The notes under the pieces: model-generated | Seen by the model: the letters and a program-made list of their open reading frames with translations, nothing else | What the model was told of the DNA's origin: nothing | Database searches by the model: none | Assembly: GCF_001500125.1 (NCBI RefSeq) | Contig: NZ_LQIV01000042.1 | Coordinates: 1 to 64,000, forward strand | Direction of reading: 5' to 3' | Source: Mycobacterium sp. IS-1742 | GTDB taxonomy: Bacteria > Actinomycetota > Actinomycetes > Mycobacteriales > Mycobacteriaceae | DNA: 64,000 nt | In this document: piece by piece, positions 25,223 to 33,700 of the stretch | Layout: every line of letters starts with the position of its first letter | Numbering within the stretch: the first letter of the stretch is position 1 | Made by a program: the position numbers and the translations under genes

Positions 25223-28200
25223 GCGGGGATCTCCGCGACGCCACGCCCGGCGTCGAGCACGACCAGCGGTGTGCCGGGGTCCACCTGATTGCCCGCCTCG
25301 ACCAGCACGTGGGTCACCACACCGTCGGCCGGCGCGGTCACGACGGTCTCCATCTTCATCGCCTCCAGCGCCAGCAACGCCTGACCGGACGACACCCGTT
25401 CGCCCACAGCCACATCGACTCTCCACACGTTCGAGGAGAACGGTGCGTCGACGCGCTGGGCGCCGTCGTCGATGACCAGATCGGCGGTGGCGGCGGCGGT
25501 ACGGGACTGCGCCCGTTCGACGCGGTCGAACTCGCCCGCCGCGGCCCATGCGGCGCGCTCGGCGGAGAACGCGGCGCTCTGACGGGCCCGGAACTCGGTG
25601 ATGGAGTCGGCGTTGCGGGACAGGAACCGTTCGTGGTCGGCCAGCGAGAAGGTGCCCTCGGTGATCTCGACCGTGCCGCGGCCGGCGGCCATGTCGGCGC
25701 GCAGGTCGAGCAGCTCCTCGGCCGACACCGGATACCAGGAGATGCGGTCGAAGAACCTCAGCAGCCAGGGGCTGCCGGCCTCGAACGGCGCGGTGTGGCG
25801 GTAGGTGCTCCACACCTGCGTCGTGCGGCCCACGAACTGGTAACCGCCGGGACCCTCCATACCGTAGATGCACAGGTACGCACCGCCGATCCCGACGGAG
25901 TTCTCGGCGGTCCACGTTCGGGCGGGGTTGTACTTCGTGGTGACCAGCCGGTGCCGCGGATCGAGCGGCGTCGCCACGGGCGCACCGAGATACACGTCGC
26001 CGAGGCCGAGGGTGAGGTATTCGGCGGCGAACACGATGTCGGCGACCTCGGCCGCAGAGGCCAGTCCGTTGACGCGGCGGATGAACTCGATGTTCGACGG
26101 GCACCACGGGGCGTCGTCCCGCACGCCCGACATGTACCGGGCGATGGCCTCCCGGGTCGCCGGGTCGTCCCAGCTCAGCGGCAGCCGCACCGCACGGCTC
26201 GGCACCACGAGCTCCGACGTGGCGGGCAGGTCGTCCTCGAGTTCGGTCAGCAACCCGAGCAGCCGGTCGATCGGCAGCCGCTGCGGATCGACGTGGACCT
26301 GCAACGACCGGATCCCCGGCGTCAGGTCGACGATCCCGTCCACCCGAGCCTCGGACAACCGCGTGTGCAGCGCGTGCACCCGCGCGCGCAGCGCGAGGTC
26401 GAGCACCATGTCGCCGTACTCGATCAGCACGTTGTCGTCGCCGCTGCGGCGATACGTCACGCCGGGCAGTCCCTCGCGCCGGCCCAGGACGCCGTCGTCA
26501 CCGTCACCGCCGGTGGTGAGGACCGCCGGTGTGGCGGCCCCGCGGGTGGCGCCGATGTCGCCGCGCGCGGGTGCGCCGGCGGCGCGGACCGGGACGAACC
26601 GCACGGTGTCGCCGGGACGCAGCTGCCCGAGCTTCCACCGGTCGGCGGCCACCACCGTCACCGGGCACACGAAACCACCGAGACTGGGGCCGTCGGGGCC
26701 GAGCAGGATCGGGGTGTCGCCGGTGAAGTCCAGTGCGCCGACCGAATACGGGGTGTCGTGGATGTTCGACGGGTGCAACCCGGCCTCGCCGCCGTCGGGT
26801 CGCGCCCAACGCGGTGTGGGTCCTTCGAGGCGCACACCGGTGCGCGCGGAGTTGAAGTGCACGCGGTATTCCGCGCTGACGAGCGTGTCGATGTCGGCGC
26901 GGGTGAAGAAGTCGGGGGCGCCGTGCGGGCCCTCGGTGACGGCCAACTCCCACTGGGAGACCAGGGCGGGGCGTGTCGCCGGCTCGACCGGGGCTCGGCC
27001 GCTCGGCATCTCGGCCGACGCGCCGGCCCGCAGCACGTCGCCGACCACCAGCCGTCTGCCGCCGTGGCCGCCGAACCGTCCGAGCGTGAAGGTCGAGGCG
27101 CTGCCGAGGTAGTGGGGAACGTCCAGGCCTCCGGCCACCAGTACGTAGGTGCGCAGGCCGACCGTCTCCGCCGCGCCGATGTCGAGCACTCCCCCGGCCG
27201 GGACGTCGACCGGTTCCCACATCGGCACGCGCCGTCCGCCGACGGTGACCGTGCATTCGGCGCCGGTCACGCACACCGTGGTGGGATGGCTGACGCGCAG
27301 GGCAGGCCCGGATGCGGTGCACTCCAGACCCGCTGCGCCGTCGGGGTTTCCGAGCGCGCGGTTACCCAACCGGAAGGACAGGTCGTCCATCGGGCCGCTC
27401 GGTGGAACGCCGATGTGCCACAGGCCGATCCGTCCGGGCAGATCCTGCACGGTGGTCAGCAGTCCGGGCCGTTCGACGGTGATGCGGGGACGCGGGTCGG
27501 CGACGTCGGCCAGCGTCGCGGTGCTGTGCCCGGCGGCGCGGACGTCACCGTGGACGACCGCGGCCCGCAGTGTGCCGATGTTGGTCTCGATGCCCTGCAG
27601 CACCGTATCGTCCAGTGCGTCGCCCAACCGCGCGAACGCCTCGTCCCGTCCGGAGCCGGTGGCGATCACCTTGGCCAGCAGCGGATCGTAGAACGACGAC
27701 ACCTCGGTGCCGTCCTCCACCCAGGTGTCCACCCTGACGTCGTCGGAGAAGCTCACGGCGGTGAGGGTTCCGGTGCTCGGTCGATGGTCGCGCGACGGAT
27801 CCTCGGCGTACACCCGGGCCTCGACCGCATGGCCGCGCACCGGCACGGCACCGCTGTCGAGGTAGGGGCCCAGCACGTCGGATTCGCCGCGGGCGAGACG
27901 GAACATCCACGCGGGCAAGTCGATTCCGGTGACGCACTCGGTCACCGGGTGCTCGACCTGTAGCCGGGCGTTGACCTCCAGGAAGGACGCCTGCTGCCGG
28001 ACGGGGTCGTAGACGAATTCGACGGTGCCTGCCGAACGGTAGGCCACCGACTCCGCCAGCGCGCGTGACGACTCGTGCAGCAGCGTGCGCACCGAGTCGG
28101 GCAGCGCCGGAGCCGGGGCCTCCTCGAGCACCTTCTGGTTGCGCCGCTGCAGCGAGCAGTCCCGGTCGCCGAGCGACACGACGCCGCCGCGTCCGTCCCC

Positions 28201-28836
28201 GAAGATCTGCACCTCGACGTGGCGGGCGCTGTCGACGAACCGCTCGACGAACAACCCCGCCGTGCCGAAGCTGCGTTCGGCCAGCCGCGCCACCCGCTCG
28301 AAGGCCGCGCGGAGTTCGACGGGGTTGCGGCACACCTGCATCCCGATGCCGCCGCCCCCTCCGGTCGCCTTCAGCATGACCGGATACCCGATGGACTCAG
28401 CGGCGTCGAGCGCGGCGGTGGCGTCGGCGAGCAGGTCCGAGCCCGGAAAGACCGGGACTCCGGCGGCCCGCGCCGCGGCGCGGGCGGTGTGTTTGGTGCC
28501 GAACACCCGCAACTGCTCGGGGGTCGGCCCCACGAATGCGAACCCTGCGGCCTCCACGGCCGCGGCGAACTCGGCGTCCTCGGAGAGGAACCCGTATCCG
28601 GGGTGGATCATGTCCGCACCGCTGGCGTGTGCGGCGCCGAGGATGGCGTCGACCCGCAGATAGCTCTCCCCCGGCGCGGACGGTCCGAGCCGCACGGCGT
28701 GATCGGCCATCCGCACGTGCGGGGCCCCGCGATCGGCGTCGGAGAACACCGCCACGGTGCGCAGTCCGAGCCGGCGCGCGGACCGTACGAGGCGTACGGC
28801 GATCTCGCCGCGGTTGGCGATCAGGGCGGTGTTCAC
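25219..28836 (-). CDS. Biotin-dependent urea/guanidine carboxylase
   Basis: Large multidomain enzyme of 1205 aa: biotin carboxylase/ATP-grasp (about 1-450), KipA- and KipI-like carboxyltransferase halves (about 455-770 and 790-1015), a linker, and a C-terminal biotinyl domain with the modified lysine at about 1161 (EAMKMET). It carboxylates urea to allophanate or guanidine to carboxyguanidine. Because two DUF1989 genes are coupled upstream, established work on such clusters favours guanidine. The reported discriminating carboxyltransferase residue could not be placed by eye. The GTG start at 28836 overlaps the preceding stop (GTGA). Confidence 0.88.
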   Translation of the reverse strand: MNTALIANRGEIAVRLVRSARRLGLRTVAVFSDADRGAPHVRMADHAVRLGPSAPGESYLRVDAILGAAHASGADMIHPGYGFLSEDAEFAAAVEAAGFAFVGPTPEQLRVFGTKHTARAAARAAGVPVFPGSDLLADATAALDAAESIGYPVMLKATGGGGGIGMQVCRNPVELRAAFERVARLAERSFGTAGLFVERFVDSARHVEVQIFGDGRGGVVSLGDRDCSLQRRNQKVLEEAPAPALPDSVRTLLHESSRALAESVAYRSAGTVEFVYDPVRQQASFLEVNARLQVEHPVTECVTGIDLPAWMFRLARGESDVLGPYLDSGAVPVRGHAVEARVYAEDPSRDHRPSTGTLTAVSFSDDVRVDTWVEDGTEVSSFYDPLLAKVIATGSGRDEAFARLGDALDDTVLQGIETNIGTLRAAVVHGDVRAAGHSTATLADVADPRPRITVERPGLLTTVQDLPGRIGLWHIGVPPSGPMDDLSFRLGNRALGNPDGAAGLECTASGPALRVSHPTTVCVTGAECTVTVGGRRVPMWEPVDVPAGGVLDIGAAETVGLRTYVLVAGGLDVPHYLGSASTFTLGRFGGHGGRRLVVGDVLRAGASAEMPSGRAPVEPATRPALVSQWELAVTEGPHGAPDFFTRADIDTLVSAEYRVHFNSARTGVRLEGPTPRWARPDGGEAGLHPSNIHDTPYSVGALDFTGDTPILLGPDGPSLGGFVCPVTVVAADRWKLGQLRPGDTVRFVPVRAAGAPARGDIGATRGAATPAVLTTGGDGDDGVLGRREGLPGVTYRRSGDDNVLIEYGDMVLDLALRARVHALHTRLSEARVDGIVDLTPGIRSLQVHVDPQRLPIDRLLGLLTELEDDLPATSELVVPSRAVRLPLSWDDPATREAIARYMSGVRDDAPWCPSNIEFIRRVNGLASAAEVADIVFAAEYLTLGLGDVYLGAPVATPLDPRHRLVTTKYNPARTWTAENSVGIGGAYLCIYGMEGPGGYQFVGRTTQVWSTYRHTAPFEAGSPWLLRFFDRISWYPVSAEELLDLRADMAAGRGTVEITEGTFSLADHERFLSRNADSITEFRARQSAAFSAERAAWAAAGEFDRVERAQSRTAAATADLVIDDGAQRVDAPFSSNVWRVDVAVGERVSSGQALLALEAMKMETVVTAPADGVVTHVLVEAGNQVDPGTPLVVLDAGRGVAEIPA

Positions 28837-29480
28837 GGGCGCGTCACGATCATCCGGACGGGTGTGGGGTCGAAGGCGTTGCAGGGGTTGTTGATCTGCG
28901 GGCAGTTCGAGATGAGCACCAGGGTGTCGATGTCGGCGCGCAGGGCAACCCGCTTACCGGGCCCGGACAGCCCGTCGACGATGCCGAGCGCACCGTCGGG
29001 GTCGACCGGGACGTTCATGAACCAGTTGATGTTGCCGGACAGGTCGCGCGCGGACAGGCCGTAGCGGGCGCCTTCGATGAGAAAGTTCTCCATACAGCCG
29101 TGCTGGGCGCGGGTGTGCTGCCCGTAGCGCAGCGTGTTCGACTCCTTCGAGCACGCGCCGCCGAGGGTGTCGTGGACTCCCACCTCGTCGGCGACGACGG
29201 TCATCAGCGCCGCCCCGGTGTCGGCGCGCAGCACCGATCCGGTGGTCAACGCGATCTTGCCCTGTCGCGCAATGGTTTCCGGGGCCGAGTACCGGACCGT
29301 GGTGTCGGCGGCCGAGTAGAGAAGGCAGTCGACGGCCTGATTGCCGTCGAGGTCGACGATGGTGAGCACGTCGCCCGCGGCCACCACCGCCGACCACGGC
29401 GCCCTGGCGGCGACGGCCTCGTCGAGGATGACGCAGCCGGGCACGAGGGCGTCGGCGACGGTGTCGGAGGTGGGGGTCAC
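28833..29480 (-). CDS. Urea carboxylase-associated protein 2 (DUF1989), probable carboxyguanidine deiminase subunit
   Basis: DUF1989 protein of 215 aa with segments typical of UAAP2: GDVLTIVDLDGNQAVDCLLY, CSKESNTLRYGQ and QHGCMENFLIEGA, which contain the conserved Cys/His candidates for metal or active-site residues. In characterised guanidine pathways, UAAP1 and UAAP2 (CgdB/CgdA) form a heteromeric deiminase converting carboxyguanidine to allophanate plus ammonia. The GTG at 29480 is preceded by GAGGAG and overlaps the stop of its partner (GTGA), as expected for subunits of one complex. Confidence 0.82.
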   Translation of the reverse strand: MTPTSDTVADALVPGCVILDEAVAARAPWSAVVAAGDVLTIVDLDGNQAVDCLLYSAADTTVRYSAPETIARQGKIALTTGSVLRADTGAALMTVVADEVGVHDTLGGACSKESNTLRYGQHTRAQHGCMENFLIEGARYGLSARDLSGNINWFMNVPVDPDGALGIVDGLSGPGKRVALRADIDTLVLISNCPQINNPCNAFDPTPVRMIVTRP

Positions 29481-30361
29481 AGTGCTCCTCGGGCGGCGAG
29501 ATCGGCGTCGGTGTTGGCGATGGCCTGACGGTGCTCGGGGCCGAGCGCCCCGATGAGCTCGCCGGCGGCCAGCGACTCGAGTTCGGTTGCGGCGGGCCAG
29601 GCGTGCAGACGCACTGTCGTGCAGGTGAACTGTGGGCGGGGGTCGAGGGGGTGGGCGGTGTTGGCGAGCGAGACGATGGTGTCGACGTGCAGCAGCAGGT
29701 CGACCGTCGTGGCGGGTCCCGCCGAACCGTGCCATCGCAGGACTCCGTCGGCGTCGGCCCGCACACCTTGGAAGAACGACACCGAGGGCACCAGATCACG
29801 GTGTCCCAGGCCGTTTTTCAGGGCGGCGAGCAGCAGCAGTTCGCGGCCCGCCGGTGTCGCGGAGTGCGGTGCGCCCGATCCGTACCTGGCGTCGTTGCCG
29901 TCACGCGTCGTCGTCCCCGCCAGTGCATCGTGGTGTCCGGAGGTGTCGGCCACGACCGTCGCCAGGACCCGGCCGAATCCACTGAGCAACGGATGCCCCG
30001 TCCCGAGGTAGGCCTGCCACGGCACCTTGACGGTGTCGGCGACGTTGAGCCGTTCGTGTGGCGCGTCGGCACGGTGCAGGAGCAGATGCGCGCAGGCGTC
30101 GCCGTCGACGTCGGTCAGGCGGATGCGGGTGCCGCGGGCCAGCACCGCGGCGGTGTAGCCGCCCGGCGCCACCGACTCCGACCACACCAGGCGCTCGGTC
30201 GGGACACCGTCGGGTGCGCACGGACTGCTCGACGCGGGGATGTGGCGCATGTGGTCGGCCGTGCGTCCGTGTTGGGCGCGGGCATGCGCGCGGGCCCCCG
30301 CGGTGGTGGCGGTCGACGACGGGGCCTCGGCGCCGTCGGGCGGGTGGAGATCGCTGGTCAC
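29477..30361 (-). CDS. Urea carboxylase-associated protein 1 (DUF1989), probable carboxyguanidine deiminase subunit
   Basis: Second DUF1989 member, 294 aa. The first 50 residues are a low-complexity Ala/His/Arg-rich tail; the domain follows with VAPGGYTAAVLARGTRIRLT, DVDGDACAHLLLHRAD and a RYGSGAPHS segment. It shares fold and probably active site with the downstream UAAP2. First gene of the operon 30361-23483 (UAAP1, UAAP2, carboxylase, allophanate hydrolase), in which every junction overlaps by 4 bp. Operator C lies 46 bp upstream of the GTG start (30361), which has GGGAG before it. Confidence 0.8.
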   Translation of the reverse strand: MTSDLHPPDGAEAPSSTATTAGARAHARAQHGRTADHMRHIPASSSPCAPDGVPTERLVWSESVAPGGYTAAVLARGTRIRLTDVDGDACAHLLLHRADAPHERLNVADTVKVPWQAYLGTGHPLLSGFGRVLATVVADTSGHHDALAGTTTRDGNDARYGSGAPHSATPAGRELLLLAALKNGLGHRDLVPSVSFFQGVRADADGVLRWHGSAGPATTVDLLLHVDTIVSLANTAHPLDPRPQFTCTTVRLHAWPAATELESLAAGELIGALGPEHRQAIANTDADLAARGAL

Positions 30362-30406
30362 CGGTGCTCCCGTGGGCTCGCGGAGCCGACGTCGACGGCG
30401 GCATTT

Positions 30407-30420
30407 CTGTCACCTGACAG
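30407..30420. promoter_or_regulatory. Operator C (CTGTCAnnTGACAG palindrome)
   Basis: Perfect palindrome CTGTCACCTGACAG upstream of the UAAP1-carboxylase operon, followed by a TTTT tract like the one after operator A. Confidence 0.7.
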
Positions 30421-30501
30421 TTTTCGTGGCAGCGGGCCGGCGGTGGTTGCCGCGAGGTAACTGATCTTTCCCGCGGCGTTAAGAAAGCGGTGCCGGTGTG
30501 T

Positions 30502-30515
30502 CTGTCATGTGACAG
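30502..30515. promoter_or_regulatory. Operator D (CTGTCAnnTGACAG palindrome)
   Basis: Perfect palindrome CTGTCATGTGACAG, 41 bp upstream of the YciI-like gene. It starts 95 bp from operator C, almost identical to the 94-bp A-B spacing. Confidence 0.7.
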
Positions 30516-30555
30516 GTTTTCCGGTCACCGGGCACGGTCGACTACCCTTCGGCCG

Positions 30556-30831
30556 GTGTTCCACGTGCTGACCCTGACCTATCTGAAACCGCTCGACGTC
30601 ATCGACGAGTCGCGGCCCGCCCATCTCGAGTGGCTGGCCGGCGAGGTCGAGGCGGGGCGGATCCTGCTGGCCGGCCGGGTCGAGGCCCAGACCGGTGCCG
30701 TGCTCGTCACCGGCGATATGAGCGCCGAGCAGGCCGACGCGATCGTGGCCGCGGACCCGTACTCGACGGCCGGGGTGGTGTCGTATACGCGCACGTCGTT
30801 CAACGGGGCCTTCCGGGCGCCGGGCCTTTAG
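30556..30831 (+). CDS. YciI-like (YCII domain) small protein
   Basis: Protein of 91 aa with the dimeric alpha/beta YCII fold: a beta1-strand HVLTLTYLKPLDVID, the conserved R-P-x-H segment (ESRPAHLEWLAGEVEAGR) and a GxxxxxxGAVLVTGDMSAEQA stretch. The His/Asp pair resembles that of muconolactone isomerase-like and chloromuconolactone-type relatives. Function is unassigned. Its promoter region carries operator D and is divergent from the deiminase/carboxylase operon, so it is probably a member of that regulon. GTG 30556 is chosen; the upstream extension has no family similarity and crosses the operator. Confidence 0.72.
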   Translation: MFHVLTLTYLKPLDVIDESRPAHLEWLAGEVEAGRILLAGRVEAQTGAVLVTGDMSAEQADAIVAADPYSTAGVVSYTRTSFNGAFRAPGL

Positions 30832-30940
30832 GATCGGTTTCACGTCCCGATCGGGAATCGATCGGTTCCCGCGACCCGTTGGTCTGACGGGGGTGCCGCA
30901 TCGTCGCGGCCCGAAATGCGAATTCCGAACAAGAGGACCG

Positions 30941-31993
30941 ATGGCCACCACTGTTTCCGCGTACGCCGCCACGTCGGCGACCGAACCGTTGACCGAGACC
31001 ACGATCACCCGCCGCGACGTCGGCCCGCACGATGTGGCGTTCGACATCCACTTCAGCGGCATCTGCCATTCCGACATCCACACCGTCAGGGGTGAATGGG
31101 GCCGGTCGACCTATCCGATCGTGCCCGGACACGAGATCGCCGGCGTGGTGACCGCCGTCGGCGCCGAGGTCACCGGGTTCAAGGTCGGCGACCGGGTGGG
31201 CGTCGGGTGTTTCGTCGACTCGTGCCGAGAATGCGACAACTGTCGCGCCGGCATCGAGCAGTACTGCACCGGCTCCGGCATGGTCGGCACCTACAACGCC
31301 GTCGGCCGCGACGGTGAGCGCACGCAGGGCGGGTACAGCGGCGCGATCGTCGTCGACGAGAACTACGTGCTGCGCATCCCCGACGCCCTGCCCCTCGAGG
31401 CCGCCGCACCGCTGCTGTGCGCGGGCATCACCACCTACTCGCCGCTGCGGCACTGGAACGCCGGCCCGGGCAGCCGGGTCGCGGTGATCGGCCTCGGCGG
31501 GCTGGGCCACCTGGCGGTCAAGATCGCCAAGGCGATGGGCGCCGAGGTGACCGTCCTCAGCCAGTCACTGAAGAAGATGGAGGACGGTCTGCGGTTGGGC
31601 GCCGACGCGTATTACGCCACCTCCGACCGGGAGACCTTCGGCGAGTTGAAGGGCTCCTTCGACCTGATCCTCAACACCGTCTCGGCCAACATCGACCTCG
31701 GCGCCGTGCTGAGCCTGCTGCGCGTGGACGGCACGCTGGTCGAACTGGGGATGCCCGAGCATCCGATGTCGGTGGCCGCGGGCGCGCTGATCGGCGGCCG
31801 CCGCAGTATTTCCGGCTCGCTGATCGGTGGTATCGCCGAGACCCAGGAGATGCTCGAGTTCTGCGCCGAGCACGGGGTGCGTCCGGAGATCGAGCTGATC
31901 GAACCGGCCTACATCAACGAGGCCTACGAGCGGGTGATCGCCAGCGATGTGCGCTACCGGTTCGTCATCGACACGTCGGCACTGCGGAGCTGA
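30941..31993 (+). CDS. adhC: NADP-dependent zinc alcohol dehydrogenase (AdhC/CAD type)
   Basis: Medium-chain alcohol dehydrogenase of 350 aa. Catalytic zinc ligands lie in GICHSDIHT and GHEIAG; the structural zinc cluster is the four-cysteine stretch CFVDSCRECDNCRAGIEQYC. The nucleotide-binding loop GLGGLGHLAVK is present. Orthologous to Rv3045, an aldehyde reductase/alcohol dehydrogenase acting on aromatic and aliphatic aldehydes and preferring NADP(H). The ATG at 30941 is preceded by AGAGGA. A strong hairpin follows the stop codon. Confidence 0.93.
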   Translation: MATTVSAYAATSATEPLTETTITRRDVGPHDVAFDIHFSGICHSDIHTVRGEWGRSTYPIVPGHEIAGVVTAVGAEVTGFKVGDRVGVGCFVDSCRECDNCRAGIEQYCTGSGMVGTYNAVGRDGERTQGGYSGAIVVDENYVLRIPDALPLEAAAPLLCAGITTYSPLRHWNAGPGSRVAVIGLGGLGHLAVKIAKAMGAEVTVLSQSLKKMEDGLRLGADAYYATSDRETFGELKGSFDLILNTVSANIDLGAVLSLLRVDGTLVELGMPEHPMSVAAGALIGGRRSISGSLIGGIAETQEMLEFCAEHGVRPEIELIEPAYINEAYERVIASDVRYRFVIDTSALRS

Positions 31994-31999
31994 CCGCCG

Positions 32000-32046
32000 A
32001 CGACAGCGGCCGGATTGCGGTGATCCCGCAATCCGGCCGCTGTCGT
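32000..32046. terminator. Bidirectional terminator hairpin (21-bp perfect stem)
   Basis: The arms 32000-32020 and 32026-32046 are exact reverse complements around a TGATC loop, followed by TTTC on the plus strand. It sits in the convergent gap between adhC and the mycolyltransferase gene, so it probably stops transcription from both sides. Confidence 0.85.
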
Positions 32047-32053
32047 TTCGGGC

Positions 32054-33013
32054 TCAGACGCCCAGTGTGCGCTGGATGTCGCCCTTCATCGCGTTGAGCT
32101 GCGAACCCCAGTAGCCCCACCCGTGCGTGCCGTTGGGCGGGAAGTTGAAGGTCGCGTTGCTGCCTCCGGCACCCCGGTACGCCTGCTGGAAGGCCTGGTT
32201 GCTGTCCTGGGTGATGTTCTCGAGCAGCTGGCCGGGGATGTCGCCGCCGCCGCCGAGGTCACCGGGCCTGCCGTTGCCGGTGTACACCCACAGGCGGGTG
32301 CCGTTGGCCGCCAGCCGGCCTGCCTGGAGCGTCGGGTCGTTGCGCTGCCACGCCGGGCCGCCGCCGGGGCCCCACATCGCGGTGGCGTCGAACCCGCCCG
32401 AGTCGCGCATGGCGAACCCGACCAGCGTCGGCCAGATGCCCTGCGACAGGTTGAGGAATCCCGAGAGCGAGCCCGCGTAGCTGAACTGCCCGGGGTAGTA
32501 GGCGGCCAGGATCAACGCCGAGCTGCCCGACATGGACAGTCCGACGACGGCGTTGCCGCTGGGCGAGATGCCCTTGTTGGCCGCCAGGTACGCCGGCAGC
32601 TCGGAGGTCAGGAACGTCTCCCACTGGTAGTTGTACGTGGTTCCGTTGCCGACGGCCGGACCCTGCCAGTTGGTGTAGAAGCTGGACATGCCGCCGACCG
32701 GCATGACGACCGACAGTCCGGATTCGAAGTAGTTCTCGAATGCCGCGGTCTCGATGTCCCAGCCGCTGTTGTCGTCGCGTGCGCGCAACCCGTCGAGCAG
32801 GTAGACGGCCTTGCTACCGCCGCCTTGGAACTTGACGGGGATGTCGCGGCCCATGGCCGCGGACGGCACCATGAGCGTCTCGACCGGCAGTCCCGGACGC
32901 GAGTACGCACCGGCCGTCGCCGTACCACCGGCGACGGCGATCAGGCCCGGCAGCAGGAGGGCTGCCAGGGCGCCGGCCATCAGCCTGCGCCGGAAACTCT
33001 GTAGGAATCTCAT
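32054..33013 (-). CDS. Antigen 85-family mycolyltransferase (extra paralogue)
   Basis: Secreted esterase/acyltransferase of 319 aa that moves mycolic acid between trehalose monomycolates or onto arabinogalactan. A signal peptide runs to about residue 36 and the mature protein begins YSRPGLPVE. The catalytic triad is Ser162 (GLSMSGSS), Glu265 (LLENI) and His297 (NGTHGW), i.e. mature 126, 229 and 261. The family cysteine at mature position 209 is Thr here (VYTGNG). M. tuberculosis has no Ag85 gene in this neighbourhood, so this is a lineage-specific copy. ATG 33013 is used because the upstream extension lacks signal-peptide features. Confidence 0.9.
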   Translation of the reverse strand: MRFLQSFRRRLMAGALAALLLPGLIAVAGGTATAGAYSRPGLPVETLMVPSAAMGRDIPVKFQGGGSKAVYLLDGLRARDDNSGWDIETAAFENYFESGLSVVMPVGGMSSFYTNWQGPAVGNGTTYNYQWETFLTSELPAYLAANKGISPSGNAVVGLSMSGSSALILAAYYPGQFSYAGSLSGFLNLSQGIWPTLVGFAMRDSGGFDATAMWGPGGGPAWQRNDPTLQAGRLAANGTRLWVYTGNGRPGDLGGGGDIPGQLLENITQDSNQAFQQAYRGAGGSNATFNFPPNGTHGWGYWGSQLNAMKGDIQRTLGV

Positions 33014-33340
33014 CTCGTGTTCGCCATCCTCTTGAGGCTCGCCGGTGCGGCGGGCGTTCCGTGGAAAGGTGAGCGGACAGTGCCCCTGCTCGGCACGCCG
33101 CGTTCGCAAGCGGTTCATCGCTGAACCGATGCCGCACCTCATACGTCGCCCGGAGATGCCCCGGCGTTACGTCAACGAAACACGCCGGCGTCCCCGGAGT
33201 TTCCGTCGGTTCACCTCCGCATGACGCTGCTCCGTACGACAGCGAACGCCGCTCGGTGCTCGAGCGTGCAGATCATCAAAGCCCTCCGAGGCGGCGCGCA
33301 GGCGTCCTACACTCGGGGCGCGACCAGGAAGGAGACGAAA
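33014..33340. other. Intergenic stretch between Ag85-like gene and lipoprotein
   Basis: No convincing gene. It must contain the divergent promoters of the two exported-protein genes. A TACACT hexamer at 33308-33313 could be the -10 of the lipoprotein gene, but no good -35 accompanies it. Confidence 0.4.
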
Positions 33341-33700
33341 ATGCCTGGTAAGGCAAGGCTTTCCTTGATCACACTGATCCTCGCCGTGACGTTGTCGGCG
33401 GTGGGCTGTGGTGGTTCGACCACGACGGAAGACACCGGATCAGCGAGTCCAGCAACCAGCTCGGCGCAGGCGGGCCCGCTCGGCGAGAAGGTGTCGGCCA
33501 ACACCGCATCGGTGGAGGACATCACGGCCGGACTGGAGGCTGCCGGTGTCCCCAATGCGCAGCGGTGGGCGGACGAGGTCGTCGAGTATCGCCCCTACCC
33601 GCCGGATGATCCGGATCTGCGGAAACTGCGGGACAACCTCGCCAAATACAACCCCGGTGAAGACACCGTCGACAAGATCGTCTCGGCTCTGACGCCGTGA
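33341..33700 (+). CDS. Small lipoprotein of unknown function
   Basis: Protein of 119 aa with a basic n-region (MPGKAR), a hydrophobic core and a lipobox (LSAVGC, Cys at about 23), followed by a Ser/Thr/Ala-rich linker and a short helical domain (TAGLEAAGVPNAQRWADEVV, then RPYPPDDPDLRKLRDNLAKY). No family recognised. The ATG at 33341 has GGAAGGAG upstream. The next gene starts inside its stop codon (GTGA), so it is translationally coupled to a membrane protein and the two probably act together in the envelope. Confidence 0.75.
   Translation: MPGKARLSLITLILAVTLSAVGCGGSTTTEDTGSASPATSSAQAGPLGEKVSANTASVEDITAGLEAAGVPNAQRWADEVVEYRPYPPDDPDLRKLRDNLAKYNPGEDTVDKIVSALTP

Noticed and set aside
25309..27963. 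884-codon plus-strand frame antisense to the carboxylase gene
   Set aside because: Shadow of the carboxylase coding strand, rich in Arg/His/Gln with no domain features.
30362..30555. Guanidine (ykkC, mini-ykkC) riboswitch upstream of the carboxylase operon
   Set aside because: No paired short hairpins with ACGR loops and no ykkC-like conserved core seen; the palindromic operators explain the dyads there.
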